DNA of 16,186 nucleotides from Bacillota bacterium (GTDB lineage Bacteria > Bacillota > Clostridia > Oscillospirales > Ruminococcaceae), in the NCBI GenBank assembly GCA_023413185.1, contig JAEZQD010000047.1:1-16186 (forward strand), in the 5' to 3' direction. The notes beneath the pieces are model-generated. The model ran no database searches and was not told the DNA's origin. It saw nothing but the letters and a program-made list of their open reading frames with translations. The position numbers were made by a program, and so were the translations under genes. Shown here one piece after another: positions 14,136-16,186 of this stretch; position 1 is the stretch's first letter, and each line of letters opens with the position of its first letter.

Positions 14136-14528
14136 TTACACGCAAAGCTTGCTGTTTGCCTTTTGCTCAAAACGCGCTTTATCTAAATATACACGGGAGT
14201 GAACCGCCTCGCCGATCGTCTCTTTCTCATCATACGCGGTAATCTTATAATCAACCTGTCTGCCATGAACAGCGGTTATTTCGGCTACAGCCCACACCTT
14301 CATACCCAGCGGTGTGGCGGCAAGGTGCGTTGTTGATATGCTCGCCCCTACGCTGATGACCCCGTCCTCTAAAAACTGCTGCAGACAGTCACTTGCCGCA
14401 CTCTCCATCAACGCCACCATCATCGGCGTGGCAAAAACCGAGACCTCGCCGCTTTTGATATTCTTTGCAAGCATCTCCTCGGTTACTACCCATTCCTGCT
14501 TAAAGGTCGTTCCTATCACGATATCCAT
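14136..14528 (-). CDS. Hotdog-fold thioesterase, fluoroacetyl-CoA thioesterase (FlK)-like
   Basis: This is a 130-aa hotdog-fold acyl-CoA thioesterase. FlK from Streptomyces cattleya uses Thr42, Glu50 and His76. Here Thr34 and Glu42 (ATPMMVALMESAA) and His68 (STTHLAATPLG) keep the same spacing, so the active site appears intact. Start ATG 14528 is chosen for GGAGG upstream; the frame extends to 14612 but that part is unsupported and would run through a hairpin. It is the last gene of the paaK-ACT cluster. Its position suggests it hydrolyses aryl- or acyl-CoA made nearby, but many members of this family have unknown substrates, so the fluoroacetyl-CoA name should not be taken literally. Confidence 0.85.
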   Translation of the reverse strand: MDIVIGTTFKQEWVVTEEMLAKNIKSGEVSVFATPMMVALMESAASDCLQQFLEDGVISVGASISTTHLAATPLGMKVWAVAEITAVHGRQVDYKITAYDEKETIGEAVHSRVYLDKARFEQKANSKLCV

Positions 14529-14583
14529 TTTATCATTCCTCCGTTTATTGCATGATGCATAAATAAAAAGGTGGTTACGCCGA

Positions 14584-14615
14584 GACGTGCGAAGCCATAC
14601 CAGGCTTCGCACGTC
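14584..14615 (-). repeat. Perfect hairpin between the ACT and thioesterase genes
   Basis: A 13-bp stem GACGTGCGAAGCC (14584-14596) pairs with 14603-14615 around a 6-nt loop, 9 bp after the ACT stop codon. No T-run follows directly; a TTTTT stands about 14 nt further on the minus strand. It may be a weak attenuator or an RNA-processing/stability element. Confidence 0.6.
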
Positions 14616-14624
14616 AACTGTTAC

Positions 14625-15056
14625 TTACATTGTATAGATATTGGCGCTGTCAAGCAGCTCAACGCCGCTGTTTTGGAACACAGCCACTGCCTTCGCATTA
14701 TCCTCCACCCGCAGGATTACATACGCCTTTTCGCCCTCACGGCTGATAAATGCATACATATACTCTACGCCGATGCCTGCATCCAGGAGCGTTCTGAGCG
14801 CCTTCGAAAGACCGCCGGGCGTATCCTCGATACCGATTGCAATGACCTGCGTCAGCGAAACTGCAAAGCCCGCATCCTTGAGCGACCGTTCGGCCTCATC
14901 CGGGTTGTTCACAATCAGCCGCAGGATACCAAAATCCGTCGTATCTGCAATCGAAAGTGCGCGGATATCAATCTTATGCTTTTCTAAGGTGTCGGTAATC
15001 TCCGAAAGGCGCCCTGGTTTATTCTCGACAAAAACCGAAAGCTGTTTAATAAACAT
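14625..15056 (-). CDS. Tandem ACT domain protein linked to phenylacetate-CoA ligase
   Basis: The product is 143 aa made of two ACT repeats: residues about 1-68 (QLSVFVENKPGRLSEITDTL, DTTDFGILRLIV) and 70-143 (VIAIGIEDTPGGLSKALRTL, AYVILRVED). ACT domains bind amino acids as regulatory ligands, and the NKPG / DTPG turns are typical ligand-site motifs. GGAGGG upstream fits ATG 15056. Genes of this type stand next to paaK in many anaerobes, where they are assumed to sense aromatic amino acids; that role is inference. A promoter at 15180-15188 may serve it separately from paaK. Confidence 0.88.
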   Translation of the reverse strand: MFIKQLSVFVENKPGRLSEITDTLEKHKIDIRALSIADTTDFGILRLIVNNPDEAERSLKDAGFAVSLTQVIAIGIEDTPGGLSKALRTLLDAGIGVEYMYAFISREGEKAYVILRVEDNAKAVAVFQNSGVELLDSANIYTM

Positions 15057-15179
15057 AGTAATCCCTCCGTCGTAATAAATATCCGCTAATCAAACCTCAT
15101 CGGCAAAAAAAGTCGATGATTTTTTAACGTGACTAATTCTTGACTCCGTAAAAAACCGCAAAGCGAAAGCCTAAAGAAT

Positions 15180-15188
15180 ATTATACCA
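15180..15188 (-). promoter_or_regulatory. Extended -10 promoter for the ACT gene
   Basis: On the minus strand TGGTATAAT has a perfect TATAAT (15185-15180) with the TGn extension. The same 9-mer occurs on the minus strand at 15279-15271 and on the plus strand at 15206-15214. No good -35 is present for the copy at 15180. Which copies are active is unknown. Confidence 0.45.
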
Positions 15189-15280
15189 TAGTCGCATAGC
15201 GGCTGTGGTATAATTGGCCATCGCCGTAAGGCGGGCCGTTAAATAAGTGTATAATAATCGCTATGCGTTTATTATACCAT
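15180..15280. other. Palindrome-rich segment between paaK and the ACT gene
   Basis: The segment holds a 15-bp stem (15180-15194 with 15200-15214, loop CATAG, two G-U pairs). A second hairpin follows (GGCC-x2-CGCC at 15216-15225 with GGCG-GGCC at 15230-15237). A further inverted repeat pairs CGCATAGCG (15193-15201) with CGCTATGCG (15259-15267). ATTATACCAT is repeated at 15180-15189 and 15271-15280. The rest of the 258-bp gap shows no gene. Confidence 0.55.
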
Positions 15281-15314
15281 GGTTTTTATAGGCTTTCCAG
15301 CGGTTTTATAAACA

Positions 15315-16186
15315 TTACAGCTTGCGATTATCAATCACGCGCTTTGCTTTGCCCTCACTTCTGGCAATTGTTTTGGGCTCAACAATGCGAACCTTTGCCG
15401 AAACACCAAGGGTAGATTCCACCGCATGGCGAATCTTTCTTTCCTGCTCCTCGATGTGCCGCACGGCATCCGAAAACATCTCATTTGACATCTCAACCTG
15501 AATCTCAAGGGTATCCAGATTATCGACGCGATCCACAATCAGCACGTAGTGCGGCGCGGTTTGTCCAAGGGACAGCAGCACGCTTTCGACCTGCGACGGG
15601 AATACATTCACACCGCGGATGATGAGCATATCGTCCGTTCTGCCGCATGGCTTTGTCATCTTCACAAACGTTCTGCCGCAGGAGCACGCCTTGCGTGTCA
15701 AAGTGGCAATATCCCGTGTTCTGTAACGAATCAGCGGCAACGCCTCTTTGGTGATAGCGGTAAACACCAGCTCGCCCTGTTCGCCGTCCGGCAGAACTGC
15801 TCCGGTTTCGGGGTCGATAATCTCTGCAATAAAATGATCCTCGTTAATATGCATGCCGCTTTGCTCACTGCATTCAAAGGAAACACCGGGTCCCATAACC
15901 TCGGAAAGCCCGTAGATGTCGTATGCCTTAATTCCGAGCAATTCTTCGATCTCTTTGCGCATGTTCTCCGTCCACGGCTCTGCACCAAAGATGCCCGCTT
16001 TGAGCTTTAGCTGCGATTTGTCGTATCCCATCTCCTTGAGGGTTTCACCAAGAAACAGCGCATAGGACGGCGTTGCACAAAGGATAGACGAGCCGTAGTC
16101 GAGCATAATCTGAATCTGGCGCTGGGTGTTGCCGGTGGATACGGGGATAACCGAAGCGCCCATTGCCTCCGCGCCGTAGTGCATAC
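15315..16186 (-). CDS. paaK: Phenylacetate-CoA ligase, 5' part outside window
   Basis: This AMP-forming enzyme joins phenylacetate or a related aryl acid to CoA, using ATP. The C-terminal 290 residues of about 430 are present; the frame runs off the window edge, so an apparent Met at 16184 is internal. Visible adenylate-forming motifs are YGLSEVMGPGVSFEC, GELVFTAITKEALPLIRYRT with RDIATL, the CSCGRTF stretch, and GRTDDMLIIRGVNVFPSQVE, with the late lysine region RSEGKAKRV near the end. It is followed by the ACT gene after 258 bp. In related anaerobes indolepyruvate:ferredoxin oxidoreductase genes often lie upstream; that side is outside the window. Substrate may be phenylacetate, indoleacetate or similar. 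Confidence 0.93.
   Translation of the reverse strand, partial: MHYGAEAMGASVIPVSTGNTQRQIQIMLDYGSSILCATPSYALFLGETLKEMGYDKSQLKLKAGIFGAEPWTENMRKEIEELLGIKAYDIYGLSEVMGPGVSFECSEQSGMHINEDHFIAEIIDPETGAVLPDGEQGELVFTAITKEALPLIRYRTRDIATLTRKACSCGRTFVKMTKPCGRTDDMLIIRGVNVFPSQVESVLLSLGQTAPHYVLIVDRVDNLDTLEIQVEMSNEMFSDAVRHIEEQERKIRHAVESTLGVSAKVRIVEPKTIARSEGKAKRVIDNRKL

Noticed and set aside
1..16186. CRISPR array, toxin-antitoxin or phage-defence system
   Set aside because: No regular spaced repeats, cas genes or defence domains were seen on either strand.

Overview
The window looks like a chromosomal segment of an anaerobic, spore-forming Firmicute of class Clostridia, probably near Oscillospirales/Ruminococcaceae. 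The evidence is a set of endospore genes (yqfC, yqfD, ylbJ), oxygen-sensitive pyruvate formate-lyase with its activase, phenylacetate-CoA ligase paired with a tandem ACT protein, Gram-positive Shine-Dalgarno (SD) sequences (GGAGG), and ISL3 and IS256 family insertion sequences. The taxonomic call is inference; no rRNA or marker gene is present.

Layout. 1-3100 (minus strand): sporulation and housekeeping block yqfC - yqfD - phoH - ybeY, with ybeY cut by the window start. 3259-6037 (plus strand): ylbJ-type sporulation membrane protein, a small four-cysteine protein, and a UMF1/Atg22-like MFS transporter ending in a strong terminator. 6144-6381: a stand-alone tRNA-Ser(GGA) gene with a consensus promoter and a perfect terminator. 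6386-9119: a nested mobile element. An ISL3-family IS (ends 6394 and 9111, 8-bp target duplication TTTCTTCT) has been split by an IS256-family IS (ends 7589 and 8907, 8-bp duplication CTCCGTCT). Excising the IS256 on paper restores an uninterrupted 398-codon ISL3 transposase. 9121-10880: a decayed zone with another ISL3-like end, a luxS gene that has lost a zinc-ligand histidine, a C39-like peptidase pseudogene with three single-base frameshifts, and a scrap that may be the tail of a PLP-enzyme gene. 10893-13976 (minus): pflB-pflA fermentation operon with its own promoter and terminator. 14089-16186 (minus): phenylacetate-CoA ligase (cut by the window end), ACT-domain protein and a FlK-like hotdog thioesterase.

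How the genes fit together. The pfl pair splits pyruvate to acetyl-CoA and formate under anoxia. The paaK-ACT-thioesterase cluster points to aryl-acetate/aryl-CoA chemistry linked to amino acid fermentation. The yqf and ylb genes serve sporulation, while phoH and ybeY serve RNA metabolism. The stretch between the tRNA and the pfl operon is a hot spot for insertion and gene decay.

I did not find a convincing undescribed system. The observations most worth a second look are the LuxS zinc-ligand loss, the precisely reconstructable IS-in-IS event with a start-codon-sequestering hairpin in the ISL3 leader, and the palindrome-rich intergenic region before the ACT gene.
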